The translations under genes were made by a program, and so were the position numbers. DNA of 64,000 nt, taken from assembly GCF_024498075.1 (NCBI RefSeq), contig NZ_JANHOF010000023.1, positions 1-64,000 of the forward strand, given 5' to 3'. The DNA is from Paenibacillus mendelii. Lineage in GTDB: Bacteria > Bacillota > Bacilli > Paenibacillales > Paenibacillaceae. The notes beneath the pieces were generated by a model. That model had not been told where the DNA came from. It did no database searches and saw only the letters and a program-made list of their open reading frames with translations. Shown piece after piece: positions 32,553 to 40,967 of the stretch (the first letter of the stretch is position 1; each line of letters begins with the position of its first letter).

Positions 32553-32610
32553 GTTAAGCTAAACGGGACACTATAGTGAAGGGGCTTCTTTGTAGCTTCT
32601 AATGGGCAAA
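32553..32610 (+). repeat. Intergenic repeat family copy (diverged core)
   Basis: Starts GTTAAGCTAAACGGGACACT, has a GGGGCTTC/TAGCTTCT core and ends AATGGGCAAA. Flanks match the family better than the core. Confidence 0.5.
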
Positions 32611-32654
32611 AGGAAATATTCAGGAGGAATTTGTGATTAGAAAGATTCAAACAT

Positions 32655-32684
32655 AAAAGAAGGCTGCTTTAGGCAGCCTTCTTT
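32655..32684. terminator. Bidirectional terminator between convergent genes
   Basis: AAAAGAAGGCTGC and GCAGCCTTCTTTT are exact complements around TTTAG, with A/T tails on both sides. Confidence 0.88.
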
Positions 32685-32688
32685 TCAG

Positions 32689-33390
32689 TTATACGATTCT
32701 TGTTGCAATAAATTTGACAAAAGTAAGTAATTCTTCTTCATCGGCATTTAACAATTCTGTATCACAATTTGATTGCCACCATAGGTTATGACTATCTTTA
32801 ATATATTCCACTTGATTGATTGTGACTGTTTTTGTTTTTGACCAATGATTTCCCCACCACTCTGCAGTATGAAAAGTATAAAGATCGTCGGTCCATAGTT
32901 CCCTTAATTTATAAGGGAGATCTTGTTCATTTGATACTTCTCGCTTTACACCCGGCACTACGATTCCGATTTCAGAGCCCTTCTTCACTAACTTTTTCAA
33001 ATACCATGATAAAAACAACTCATCTGTTCCGAAATAATGATAAGCATCAATACTAATTATGCAATCAAAAAATTCATCTGGAAAAGGCATGGAATGTGCC
33101 TCTGCTTTTATAGGATAGACGAGACTCTCTACCCCCGCGGTCCTAATACGAGATAAGTTCTCTGTGGGATCTATCCACAAATCACTCGCCCATACCTGAA
33201 CTCCAAACTCTTTTGCTAGAAATATAGATGTTAATCCTTTACCACAACCAAGATCAAGAACTTTCATACCTGGGGTGAGGTTCATTTCCCTAACTAGTTC
33301 TTCAACTAACCAAAGAGGATTGGGTCCCATCTTGTTCTCATTAATCCAGCTTGGATCATAATTTGCAGTTAACGGGAATCTTTGATTCAA
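32689..33390 (-). CDS. Class I SAM-dependent methyltransferase
   Basis: 233 aa. The SAM-binding motif is KVLDLGCGKGLTSIFLAKEF, then VWASDLWIDP, AEAHSMPFPDEFFDCIISID and AYHYFGTDELFLSWYLKKLV, all typical. The C-terminal part includes RELWTDDLYTFHTAEWWGNH, an arrangement seen in a group of Bacillota methyltransferases of unknown substrate. The ATG at 33390 follows AGGAGATGAGTAGC on the minus strand. It has its own terminator. Confidence 0.88.
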   Translation of the reverse strand: MNQRFPLTANYDPSWINENKMGPNPLWLVEELVREMNLTPGMKVLDLGCGKGLTSIFLAKEFGVQVWASDLWIDPTENLSRIRTAGVESLVYPIKAEAHSMPFPDEFFDCIISIDAYHYFGTDELFLSWYLKKLVKKGSEIGIVVPGVKREVSNEQDLPYKLRELWTDDLYTFHTAEWWGNHWSKTKTVTINQVEYIKDSHNLWWQSNCDTELLNADEEELLTFVKFIATRIV

Positions 33391-33595
33391 AGCTACTCAT
33401 CTCCTAGAATTAATTTGCGTACATCACCACTTTGTATGTTGCAAGCATTAGCTCTATTCATAAGACAACTCCCTTAGTAAATTTTTGATTTTTTCGGCTA
33501 CTTTCCCAATTACCACTATTTAACAAATAAATAACATTTCCTTCTAAAATAGCAAATAATCAATCTCGTTTTAGAACTATAGCTCAATACTAACA

Positions 33596-33643
33596 AGGAC
33601 GAGGCTGCCGATAAGATCGGTGACCTGTTCAGCTAACGGGCAG
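33596..33643 (+). repeat. Intergenic repeat family copy
   Basis: AGGACGAGGCTGCCGATAAG, a half-degraded hairpin, then CTGTTCAGCTAACGGGCAG. The end equals that of the copy at 12098-12147. Confidence 0.65.
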
Positions 33644-33688
33644 ATTAACTTAACAGGGCATTTCTACTTACTTGAATATCATGCAACA

Positions 33689-34639
33689 TTAAGGATATAG
33701 TTTTTTCATCCCTTCTAACTTACACTTTATATACGTTATGGCTTCCATAGGTTCAGCAATTTTTGCTTCTTGTCCCAGCTCCCATATCATGTCCGTATAA
33801 AACTCCAATTTGTTAGCTGGTATGAGCATTCGAATAATTCCTCCTCCATCGTCCTGACTTTCGATGAAATCTCTCAACCTTCCGTTCTCCTCTAATTTTC
33901 TCTTTCCTTTTTGTGTTAAGTGAACACAAAATAATGTTTTTTCTTGACGCTCTAACTCCTCCGCATCCCAGTTGAACACTGACTTCCTATCTACATCTTC
34001 AAGACAAGAAACGTTATCATTCAGACTTGCGGTCAAAATTCGATCCACTCGAAATAGTCTGTACGCTTGTCTGGTAAAACAATAAGCCGGACAGTACCAA
34101 TAACCACGGTCAGAATAAAGTCCAATGGGCTGAATTTTTCTGGTATCCAGTCCGTTTTCGCTTGAATTGTACTCAATCGTAACGGCAGATTTTATCATGA
34201 TTGCTTGTAATAAAACGGTGAGGCATGTGGCCGACATACTCCGGTTGGGGGACCAAATTGCTACTTTATCCTGTAATCGGTTAATTTGTTCTCTCACATC
34301 AGTCGGCAAATAGTGATAGAACTTATCTAGTGCAGATTCCGCTTGATCACCGAACGGAAGTGCACCAAAGTATCGTAGAGACTGGACGGCGAAAAAAATC
34401 GCAATAGCCTCGCTTTCAGTAAACGCTATTGGTGGAAGTATACGTTCATTTAGAAGCCTGTAGCCGCCGCCACGCCCTTGAATGGAATAAAGGGGTACCC
34501 CTAGTTCTCCCAGATCGGTTAAATCCCTAGAAATCGTTCGTGGTGAAACACCTAAATCCATCGCAAGCTCCGGAATGGTAAATGATTTTTTTGCATTAAT
34601 GATCATCATCAATCGCAATAATCGTTGAGATTTATACAT
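33689..34639 (-). CDS. YafY-type transcriptional regulator (HTH plus WYL)
   Basis: 316 aa from ATG 34639. N-terminal helix-turn-helix: FTIPELAMDLGVSPRTISRD. The middle segment has ILPPIAFTESEAIAIFFAVQ, typical of the family. The WYL-type domain shows IQPIGLYSDRGYWYCPAYC and RLFRVDRI. It is divergent from two SnoaL-like genes at 34760 and 35138. A 9-bp inverted repeat in the shared region (34675-34703) is its likely operator. Confidence 0.88.
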   Translation of the reverse strand: MYKSQRLLRLMMIINAKKSFTIPELAMDLGVSPRTISRDLTDLGELGVPLYSIQGRGGGYRLLNERILPPIAFTESEAIAIFFAVQSLRYFGALPFGDQAESALDKFYHYLPTDVREQINRLQDKVAIWSPNRSMSATCLTVLLQAIMIKSAVTIEYNSSENGLDTRKIQPIGLYSDRGYWYCPAYCFTRQAYRLFRVDRILTASLNDNVSCLEDVDRKSVFNWDAEELERQEKTLFCVHLTQKGKRKLEENGRLRDFIESQDDGGGIIRMLIPANKLEFYTDMIWELGQEAKIAEPMEAITYIKCKLEGMKKLYP

Positions 34640-34674
34640 AAGCCCGCATCCCTTATTTTTTTTTATCATATCAC

Positions 34675-34703
34675 ATAAACATGTAAGTACCTGTCATGTT
34701 TAT
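34675..34703. promoter_or_regulatory. Putative operator of the divergent WYL/SnoaL genes
   Basis: ATAAACATG (34675-34683) and CATGTTTAT (34695-34703) are exact complements with an 11-base spacer, between the divergent starts at 34639 and 34760. Confidence 0.6.
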
Positions 34704-34759
34704 AGGATATTCTTGTTTTGTCAGGAGAAAAGATTATCGTTTCAGGAGGGAATCAAAAA

Positions 34760-35116
34760 GTGATCGAGGTAAACAAGTTCGTTGAAAAGTATGTAGCGGT
34801 TTGGAATGAATCAGATGAAAGTACCCGGCGTAAGGTTATTGCCGAACTCTGGACCCGGGATGGTAACCATTTCGCTGAAGGGATTGAGGCAAGGGGATAC
34901 GATGAGATCGAAAAAAGAATCGCTAGTGCTCACGATGAGTTTGTTAGAAAAGGTGGTTATATATTCGTCCGTGCAAATCTCTCTAAAGCACTCCAAAATG
35001 CTGTCGTGTATAGCTGGGATATGCTTCCGTCACAAGGTGGAGAGGTCGTTGCAAGTGGGATCGTTTTTCTTATTTTAGATGACAATGGCCAAATTCGTAC
35101 AGAATATCAATTTTGA
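34760..35116 (+). CDS. SnoaL/NTF2-like protein
   Basis: 118 aa from GTG 34760 with AGGAGGGAATC upstream. The small alpha+beta barrel pattern is VNKFVEKYVAVWNESDESTR, IAELWTRDGNHFAEG and YDEIEKRIASAHDEFV, ending with paired strands (YSWDMLPSQGG, ASGIVFLILDDNG). Members include isomerases and hydrolases on small molecules. No catalytic assignment is possible. It probably forms a unit with the SnoaL-like gene 21 bases downstream under the WYL regulator. Confidence 0.8.
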   Translation: MIEVNKFVEKYVAVWNESDESTRRKVIAELWTRDGNHFAEGIEARGYDEIEKRIASAHDEFVRKGGYIFVRANLSKALQNAVVYSWDMLPSQGGEVVASGIVFLILDDNGQIRTEYQF

Positions 35117-35137
35117 GCAAAAGAGGAGTTTACCACA

Positions 35138-35563
35138 ATGATGAAGGATAATTATACAGGCCAGCCAAATGGAAGAGATGTGAAAACTTCGCCATGCAGT
35201 CGAGCCTTTCAGGCTTTTCGTTCCGCATTTGAAGATGGGGACACGACTGATTTCCTCGCCCTTGCTACAGAGGAATTTCATTTCTCGATCCCTTTACCAT
35301 ACGATGATTGGAAAGATAAACAGGTTGGTAAGCAACGGTTTAAAGAACTGGTCAGCTTTGAAAGGGAAGTGCTGCGCGTAAAGCTTACTCCCCTTATTGT
35401 ACTTTACGATCTCCATTTTGAAGTCGTAGTTTTTCAGGCTGAGGGGACATTGAATAAACAACCTTATCGCAATGAACTTACGGTAGTTTTCGAATTTGAG
35501 GGCGATCAAATCAAGTCATTCAAAGAATTTGTTGGTATGCCACTAAAAAGTTACGAGAATTAG
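35138..35563 (+). CDS. SnoaL-like polyketide cyclase/ketosteroid isomerase-related protein
   Basis: 141 aa from ATG 35138 behind AAGAGGAG. FQAFRSAFEDGDTTDFLALA, then GKQRFKELVSFEREVL and RNELTVVFEFEGDQIKSFKE follow the NTF2-like fold. It is likely co-transcribed with the preceding gene. The substrate is unknown. Confidence 0.78.
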   Translation: MMKDNYTGQPNGRDVKTSPCSRAFQAFRSAFEDGDTTDFLALATEEFHFSIPLPYDDWKDKQVGKQRFKELVSFEREVLRVKLTPLIVLYDLHFEVVVFQAEGTLNKQPYRNELTVVFEFEGDQIKSFKEFVGMPLKSYEN

Positions 35564-35600
35564 ACAAAATTCCGTCAGTAGCATCGGTAATGTTGTTGCG

Positions 35601-35673
35601 CTAAGAGGGAACGTTAGTTGAAGGAACCAAGGAGCAGTTTGCCGCGGCAGCTGCTCCTGTTTTTATTAAGGGC
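35601..35673 (+). repeat. Intergenic repeat family copy (close to consensus)
   Basis: CTAAGAGGGAACGTTAGTTG start, AGGAGCAGTTTGCCGCGGCA core with complementary GCTGCTCCT, then GTTTTTATTAAGGGC. Confidence 0.75.
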
Positions 35674-35905
35674 TGGATAACGTAGTGATGTACTTTCAGT
35701 GGAGGTGTTTGTATTGTTATACGATGACCTCTCTTTCTCTTGTGAAAAAGCCCGATAACTGCAACTCTGGTATAAAACAATCTCTCGGAAAAGGGTGGAG
35801 TGCATGAACAAAGAAAGCAATTCAAAAGAAACTTAGAAACATTGATTGTACTATTATTGAAATGATAATGACGATCGTCCGTCAGGACGCAGAGGAGGCT
35901 TAGGC
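35674..35905. other. Intergenic stretch upstream of the hydrolase gene
   Basis: No supported gene. The AGGAGG at about 35890 is the ribosome binding site of the next gene. Confidence 0.45.
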
Positions 35906-36670
35906 ATGAGTGATACAAAAAGCGGTTACAAGAATGTCAATGGATTGAATATGTATTATGAAATCCATGGAAGAGGCGAACCGTTAGTTTTGCTCCATGG
36001 TCAGTTTACGACTACCGGTATGTTCGATCCGATATTGCCGGAGTTGGCCGATCGCCGTCAGGTAGTATTAATTGAACAGCAAGGTCATGGTCATACGGCA
36101 GACATTGACCGCCCCTTAAGTTTTGCTCAAATGAGCCGTGATACCGCTGAATTATTGAATCAATTGCAAATCGCTGAAGCGGATGTGTTCGGATACAGTG
36201 CTGGCGGAACAGTCGCATTGCAGCTGGCCAAGTCGAATCCCCGCCTGATCCGCAAACTGGCACTAGCCTCAACCGTATATAGTATGGATGGCTATTATCC
36301 CTCTATTGTCGAAGGACTTAAACATGCTTCCGCCGAAGCTTTTCCATCCCAGATGAAGCATGAATACGAACGTGTAGCTCCACATCCTGAAAACTGGTCC
36401 AAACTGATCGCCAAAGGTGCAGAGATGGCTAATAACGTGAATAAACAGGATTTTCTGGAGCCGGAGCAGCTGCAATCCATTACTGTGCCTGTCCTGCTCG
36501 TAATCGGAGATAATGATATTATACGTCCGGATTACGCTCGTGAGATGGCAAAGTTGCTTCACACAAAACTAGTCGTCGTGACTGGAGATCATGCTTCGTA
36601 TATTTCTACTCAACCCCAGTCATTGCTCGGTCATCTAAATAAATTTTTCGAGCTATCCGTGAACCAGTAA
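35906..36670 (+). CDS. Alpha/beta fold hydrolase
   Basis: 254 aa. LVLLHGQFTTTGMFD is the oxyanion-hole HG motif, DVFGYSAGGTVALQLA the nucleophile elbow (GYSAG), LLVIGDNDIIRPD holds the acid, and VTGDHASY the catalytic His. This is a standard small esterase or lyase-type enzyme with unknown substrate. It starts at ATG 35906 behind GAGGAGGC. It stands alone. Confidence 0.88.
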   Translation: MSDTKSGYKNVNGLNMYYEIHGRGEPLVLLHGQFTTTGMFDPILPELADRRQVVLIEQQGHGHTADIDRPLSFAQMSRDTAELLNQLQIAEADVFGYSAGGTVALQLAKSNPRLIRKLALASTVYSMDGYYPSIVEGLKHASAEAFPSQMKHEYERVAPHPENWSKLIAKGAEMANNVNKQDFLEPEQLQSITVPVLLVIGDNDIIRPDYAREMAKLLHTKLVVVTGDHASYISTQPQSLLGHLNKFFELSVNQ

Positions 36671-36756
36671 TGCCTGGTAGTGTGATGGATGCTAACATGA
36701 GCTAAACATGTTTCTGATGAAAACAATAAACAAAATAGATTGGAGTTGGAGTCATT

Positions 36757-37146
36757 GTGGCAAAAGTTATCTTTGGTATGACGATGTCACTCGATGGATT
36801 CATTAATGATGGGAATGGCAGTGTCGCCTTGCTCTATCCTGACCTGAAGGAGCTTGAGCAAACCGACCTGATGCAAGAGTCGATCCGCACAACCGGAGCG
36901 GTAGTTATGGGCCGTAGAACCTTTGAAATGGCAAGTGATCCTGATGCCTACGCCGATGCCTATGAATTTCAGGTTCCAATTTATGTCATCACTGAGCAAG
37001 CGCCAGAGAGAAAACCAAAAGAAAATGGCCGTATAAGTTTTACGTTCGTAGATACTGTCGAAGCTGCTATTCAGCAAGCCAAACAAGCCGCTGGAGAAAA
37101 AGACGTCACAGTAGTGGGTGGTTTAATTGGAAAGTTGTCCAAATGA
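36757..37146 (+). pseudogene. Dihydrofolate reductase/RibD-C family protein, 3'-truncated
   Basis: 129 aa from GTG 36757. MAKVIFGMTMSLDGFINDGN, GAVVMGRRTFEMASDPDAYA and the ending DVTVVGG follow the RibD C-terminal/DHFR-like reductase family. The family normally continues for about 60 more residues (GGAxTxxQxLxAGLVDEL and beyond). Here VVGG runs into LIGKLSK and a stop. The C-terminal strands that complete the NADPH site are missing. Probably a deletion. No remainder was found downstream. Confidence 0.75.
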
Positions 37147-37270
37147 GAACGAATGAACCAGCAATGCATTTTTGACGAGATATAATCAACCGTGTGGTTC
37201 GCGATCAAAATGGGTTAAGCTAAAGGGTAGAGTGATTTCATAACATTATTATTGCGGAGGCTGACTCAGC

Positions 37271-37810
37271 ATGAGTGAATTCAGTGAAAGTTTTCATCTT
37301 AAGACTTTGGATCAAACAAAAGCAGTAACTCTGCTGCGCGATTCTGAAATGACGGGTTATGTTTATGGGGAAAAGCAGGGGTGGGTTACCTTTGTAGTTG
37401 ATTACAGAGGGGCAAATGTAGACGAGATAATAAGCGAATTAAATCCTGGAATTCTAGTCCATTACGTCTATCTTGAAGATCATATGTGGACATTAAAGAT
37501 ATACAATAAAGATGAGCTTGTGTTTGATTATGAAGCTGACTGGGCAGGAGAAGATCTAGTCATTGAGAAGAAGCTATTTGATCTCGAGTTCTTGGAAGAA
37601 TTGGTTTTGCAGCAAGGTAACTCCATAGTTGGTCTTGAGCAAATTTTCGACTTTAAGGATAGCAAAATAAACTTTGAAAATCAGCCAGCATATTTAATAG
37701 CTCAACGAATGGGTTTAACTAATTATGAGTGGGTTTCCTCAGATATTTTAAGTGAGTTTGATCATAATCAATTAGAAGAGATGGAAATCATATTTGTTGA
37801 ATCAGAATAG
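37271..37810 (+). CDS. Hypothetical acidic protein
   Basis: 179 aa from ATG 37271 behind GCGGAGGCTG. Very acidic, no signal peptide or membrane segment. Strand-rich N-terminal half (GYVYGEKQGWVTFVVDYRGA, HYVYLEDHMWTLKIYNKDEL) and a C-terminal helical half (FLEELVLQQGNSIVGLEQIF, NQPAYLIAQRMGLTNYEW). I do not recognise the family. Confidence 0.65.
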   Translation: MSEFSESFHLKTLDQTKAVTLLRDSEMTGYVYGEKQGWVTFVVDYRGANVDEIISELNPGILVHYVYLEDHMWTLKIYNKDELVFDYEADWAGEDLVIEKKLFDLEFLEELVLQQGNSIVGLEQIFDFKDSKINFENQPAYLIAQRMGLTNYEWVSSDILSEFDHNQLEEMEIIFVESE

Positions 37811-37819
37811 AATAGTCTG

Positions 37820-37899
37820 CTAGCGGGACACGCTAGTCAATGAAACAAGGGAGCAGTTTGCCGCGGCAGCTTGCTCCTTGTTTTTAAGTTAAAGGGCAG
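37820..37899 (+). repeat. Intergenic repeat family copy (complete)
   Basis: CTAGCGGGACACGCTAGTCAA start, GGGAGCAGTTTGCCGCGGCA core with complementary GCTTGCTCC, GTTTTTAAGTTAAAGGGCAG end. Lies between convergent genes. Confidence 0.75.
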
Positions 37900-37921
37900 T
37901 AGAGTGTGGCGGAGGACGTTG

Positions 37922-38683
37922 CTACTGCGTGATTTGTTTGATTTGTTGGATACAATCCTTGATCGTATCTATGACGACTTTTGGCTCTGAGAATTGAGGG
38001 AAATGTCCACTTTTTTCAGCGGGGATATGTTTGTTGTATCTAGATAATGAAAGTAGTTCCAACTGATGCTCGATCCGTTTTTTACGAACCTTCTCTGGCA
38101 TCATACGATTTTCTTTCATACCTGTAATCACATATACGGGTATGTCGGGAAAATGATCAATTGCATGGATTTGTTCCACCGTTTTTTTTACAAAATGAAC
38201 CTCGCTGAATTGTTTATGGGAAGAGAAGGAATCGAACGTAGATAATAGCTTGTTCATTCGTTTTACTACCGTACCTTGATATTCATCAAGGCTTATATCT
38301 TTCGGATGGCTGGATTCTAAAAAGACGATGCCAGCTACATCATTTGGGTAACGCCGGGCATACAAATTTGCATATAATCCCCCTAATGAATGCCCAACAA
38401 GCAAGAATGGAGGTTCGAATCCTACTATCTTTAATGCCTCCTGTAAGGTTTCGACAATTGTTAGTCCATCTTGGGGTTCTTTAGGCTTATCACTACCCGC
38501 CACACCCAAACGATTATAGGAAAACACAGAGGACGACTCCGAAATTTCAGGCAATATTTTCATCCAGCCTTCTATGGGGCCAGACCCGCCGTTAATTAAA
38601 ACAATATGGGGTTTGCCGTTTCCTCTAATATTAAATTGTAACTTCCCTCTTGATGTAACCAATTTAGAAATCTCTATTGCCAA
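37922..38683 (-). CDS. Alpha/beta fold hydrolase
   Basis: About 253 aa; TTG 38683 is the best-spaced start after GTGAGGTG, and GTG 38698 is an alternative. IVLINGGSGPIEGWMKIL forms the oxyanion turn, FLLVGHSLGGLYANLYARRY the nucleophile elbow (GHSLG), PVYVITG the acid strand and AEKSGHFPQ the catalytic His. The group is close to proline iminopeptidase or lipase-like hydrolases. Substrate unknown. Confidence 0.85.
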   Translation of the reverse strand: MAIEISKLVTSRGKLQFNIRGNGKPHIVLINGGSGPIEGWMKILPEISESSSVFSYNRLGVAGSDKPKEPQDGLTIVETLQEALKIVGFEPPFLLVGHSLGGLYANLYARRYPNDVAGIVFLESSHPKDISLDEYQGTVVKRMNKLLSTFDSFSSHKQFSEVHFVKKTVEQIHAIDHFPDIPVYVITGMKENRMMPEKVRKKRIEHQLELLSLSRYNKHIPAEKSGHFPQFSEPKVVIDTIKDCIQQIKQITQ

Positions 38684-38760
38684 TACACGACACCTCACTT
38701 GGTTATGGCTTCATTTTACACTAGCAATACGTTCTTGACGTATGGCGGTTCCGCACCATT

Positions 38761-38811
38761 CCGTTGAACGGCAGGAGCAGTTTGCCGCGGGCAGCTCTCC
38801 TTGTATTTAAT
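38761..38811 (+). repeat. Intergenic repeat family copy
   Basis: CCGTTGAACGGCAGGAGCAG, TTTGCCGCGGGCAGCTCTCC and TTGTATTTAA. It lies between divergently transcribed genes, so it is not a terminator of a flanking gene. Confidence 0.65.
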
Positions 38812-38906
38812 TTATATAATAGCAATTGAAAAGAAATCTAGCTGCCGCTTCATGCTATAATTGGTTTAGGTAAATTGTGTATCTTAACCACCAAGGAGGT
38901 TATGTA

Positions 38907-39341
38907 ATGGGAACAGGTAATCAAGTAACGATAACAGTGGAAACAATTGTTCATTCACCCGTTGAAAGCGTATGGAAATATTGGACGGATCCGAAGCATA
39001 TCATGCAATGGAATAAGGCTTCCGATGATTGGCACACGCCATATGCCGAGAATGATCTGAAGGTCGGCGGTAAATTCGTCTCCAGAATGGAAGCCAAAGA
39101 CGGCAGCTTTGGATTTGATTTCGGCGGAGTATATGACGAGGTGAGCATTAACGAGAGCATCTCCTATACAATCGCCGATGGTAGGAAAGTGAAGATCGCA
39201 TTTATTCGCCAAGACAACGACACGCGAATCACCGAATCGTTCGACGCGGAAGAGACCAATGCCGTCGAGATGCAGCAAGCCGGATGGCAGGCGATTTTAG
39301 ACAATTTTAAAAAATATGCGGAAACGGCTAAAGAAGAATAA
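38907..39341 (+). CDS. SRPBCC (AHSA1-like) family protein
   Basis: 144 aa from ATG 38907 with AAGGAGG upstream. VETIVHSPVESVWKYWTDPK, IMQWNKASDDWHTPYAENDL, GGKFVSRMEAKDGS and GWQAILDNFKKYAET are typical of the START-like AHSA1 domain. These bind hydrophobic ligands. Physiological role unknown. Confidence 0.88.
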   Translation: MGTGNQVTITVETIVHSPVESVWKYWTDPKHIMQWNKASDDWHTPYAENDLKVGGKFVSRMEAKDGSFGFDFGGVYDEVSINESISYTIADGRKVKIAFIRQDNDTRITESFDAEETNAVEMQQAGWQAILDNFKKYAETAKEE

Positions 39342-39360
39342 CTTTCGCCGAGTCGGAGTT

Positions 39361-39402
39361 TCAAGGAGCAGTTTGCCACGGCAGCTGCTCCTTGTTTTTT
39401 TG
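39361..39402 (+). repeat. Intergenic repeat family copy, core only
   Basis: CAAGGAGCAGTTTGCCACGG with complementary CAGCTGCTCCTTG and a T-run. It directly follows the SRPBCC gene and could terminate it. Confidence 0.7.
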
Positions 39403-39512
39403 TAAGCCATAGAACAGTTGTCGAAATGAATAATGAAAATGATTTACACGGGGAAAGGTATGGGATAGTCTATTGTTGAGGTAAATTATGGTAATTGGAG
39501 GCGAGCGGAAGA

Positions 39513-40211
39513 ATGAGCAATAACTTAGAAGAGCAAGTCGTTATAACAGAGAACATACAAACGGTACCAAAAAGATTATTGAAAAAGGTGTCTTGTATCT
39601 ATATTCCGTCCTCCAATCCAGATCGGACATCGAAGTGGTTCGCTGAACATTTTCAATTATCAAGTACGGAAGGACCATGGCTTACCTTAGATGATGGGTC
39701 AGATCTTATGTTCATTGAAGTGAAAGATGGGACAACAATGAAGTATAAAACAGACGCATGGTCGGGTCAAAATTTTGACATGAACATGTTGTCTTTTCAA
39801 GTTGAGGACATAGAAAATCTACATCGCTCATTGAAACAAAGCGGCGCTCAGGTTGAAGAGCTTCGAGATAACGGTGGCTGCGGAATGGAGTTTTATTTTT
39901 ATGATCCGGATGGGAATAAATATGGTGCATGGGAAATGCAAACCATGGTTACAAGAAAACAGGGGATATCCAACACGGCGGATATCGAAGAAAAATTTAT
40001 CTTTGGGAACTGTTATTTTGAAGGGAACATCAGTTCATTTTTAACGGAAGCAGCTGCTCATTCTCGCGGCTCATCAAGAAGAGTCCATATCCTTGATTGT
40101 GAAAAATTAAGGGAGGAGGATTCAGAGGGCTATAAGGAGGTCATCAATCGTCTAAACGAATTTAATTCAAAAAATCATAATCCATATCTGACATTGGTTT
40201 ATAGCGAATAG
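39513..40211 (+). CDS. VOC (glyoxalase-like) family protein
   Basis: 232 aa from ATG 39513 behind GGAGGCGAGCGG. Residues about 20-135 form one VOC unit (VSCIYIPSSNPDRTSKWFAE, MLSFQVEDIENLHRSLKQSG, FYDPDGNKYGAWEMQ). An extension of about 95 residues follows, with helices and strands that might be a second, degenerate half-domain. Metal-ligand positions are not obvious by eye. A hairpin terminator follows. Confidence 0.8.
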   Translation: MSNNLEEQVVITENIQTVPKRLLKKVSCIYIPSSNPDRTSKWFAEHFQLSSTEGPWLTLDDGSDLMFIEVKDGTTMKYKTDAWSGQNFDMNMLSFQVEDIENLHRSLKQSGAQVEELRDNGGCGMEFYFYDPDGNKYGAWEMQTMVTRKQGISNTADIEEKFIFGNCYFEGNISSFLTEAAAHSRGSSRRVHILDCEKLREEDSEGYKEVINRLNEFNSKNHNPYLTLVYSE

Positions 40212-40225
40212 ATGTTTCTAGTGGA

Positions 40226-40255
40226 AGAGCAGGTGCCTACGGCAGCCTGCTCTTA
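40226..40255 (+). terminator. Hairpin terminator, related to the repeat core
   Basis: AAGAGCAGG and CCTGCTCTT are exact complements around TGCCTACGGCAG, followed by ATATTT. Confidence 0.65.
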
Positions 40256-40297
40256 TATTTGTGAAATAGTCGTTCTAAGCGGGTTTAACGTAATATA

Positions 40298-40864
40298 CTA
40301 TGCTCGATTCAATTTACAAGCTAAGTAATCGACATGCTGTTTGACCTCCATCCAATTGGATGCCCGATATACGAATTCATTCGTCACGGACAAATTATAG
40401 GGTTGTTCATAGAGAATAACAGGCTTATTGGCAAGGGCAAACTCCTCAGCATAGTGAGGACCGTCATCAATCAATACATCTACCTTAGAATGAACGCATG
40501 CTTGGAGTTTGTTTTCAATTAGCGTAATCGTATGATAGTTAATATTATGGTACTTGAGCCATTCAGTAGTAACATCAAGAAAAAGTAAGGGACGGGCCGT
40601 AATAATGGAAATTAGATGCTGCTCAAATAGCTGCTGTAAGATTTCTACAGCCATTGGAAAGGGGGCTGAGTTCCAATGAATATCATGTCCGTATTGGCTA
40701 TAAATAGCATCACGCTCTGCCCTGTCCCACCCATACAAACGATATAAATAGAAATCATTCACATCATCAGGTGTAAACGATAATCCAGACGCTATATTAT
40801 AGTATTGTAGATGTGCAGATGTTGCATCAAGAATGGTATTGTCCAAATCTATCCCAATGTGCAC
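40298..40864 (-). CDS. 5'(3')-deoxyribonucleotidase-like HAD protein
   Basis: 188 aa. The HAD nucleophile motif is IGIDLDNTILDAT (both Asp present), motif II Thr lies in ISIITARP, and LIDDGPHYAEEFA gives the last acidic motif. The fold and length fit the NT5C/YqfW nucleotidase group, which dephosphorylates nucleoside monophosphates or related small phosphates. On the minus strand the start at 40864 is preceded by AGGAGTTGATGG. It is divergent from the DUF4037 gene. Confidence 0.85.
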   Translation of the reverse strand: MHIGIDLDNTILDATSAHLQYYNIASGLSFTPDDVNDFYLYRLYGWDRAERDAIYSQYGHDIHWNSAPFPMAVEILQQLFEQHLISIITARPLLFLDVTTEWLKYHNINYHTITLIENKLQACVHSKVDVLIDDGPHYAEEFALANKPVILYEQPYNLSVTNEFVYRASNWMEVKQHVDYLACKLNRA

Positions 40865-40967
40865 AGACCATCAACTCCTAGCATCACGCATTTAATCCAA
40901 TATACCATATATTGGGGGTCACGAGTTCTCTTCACAAACTAGTTGATGAATCCGGAGGTAATCATCC

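Noticed and set aside
38761..38811. Repeat copy as an ordinary terminator
   Set aside because: It lies between divergently transcribed genes, so it does not end either of them.
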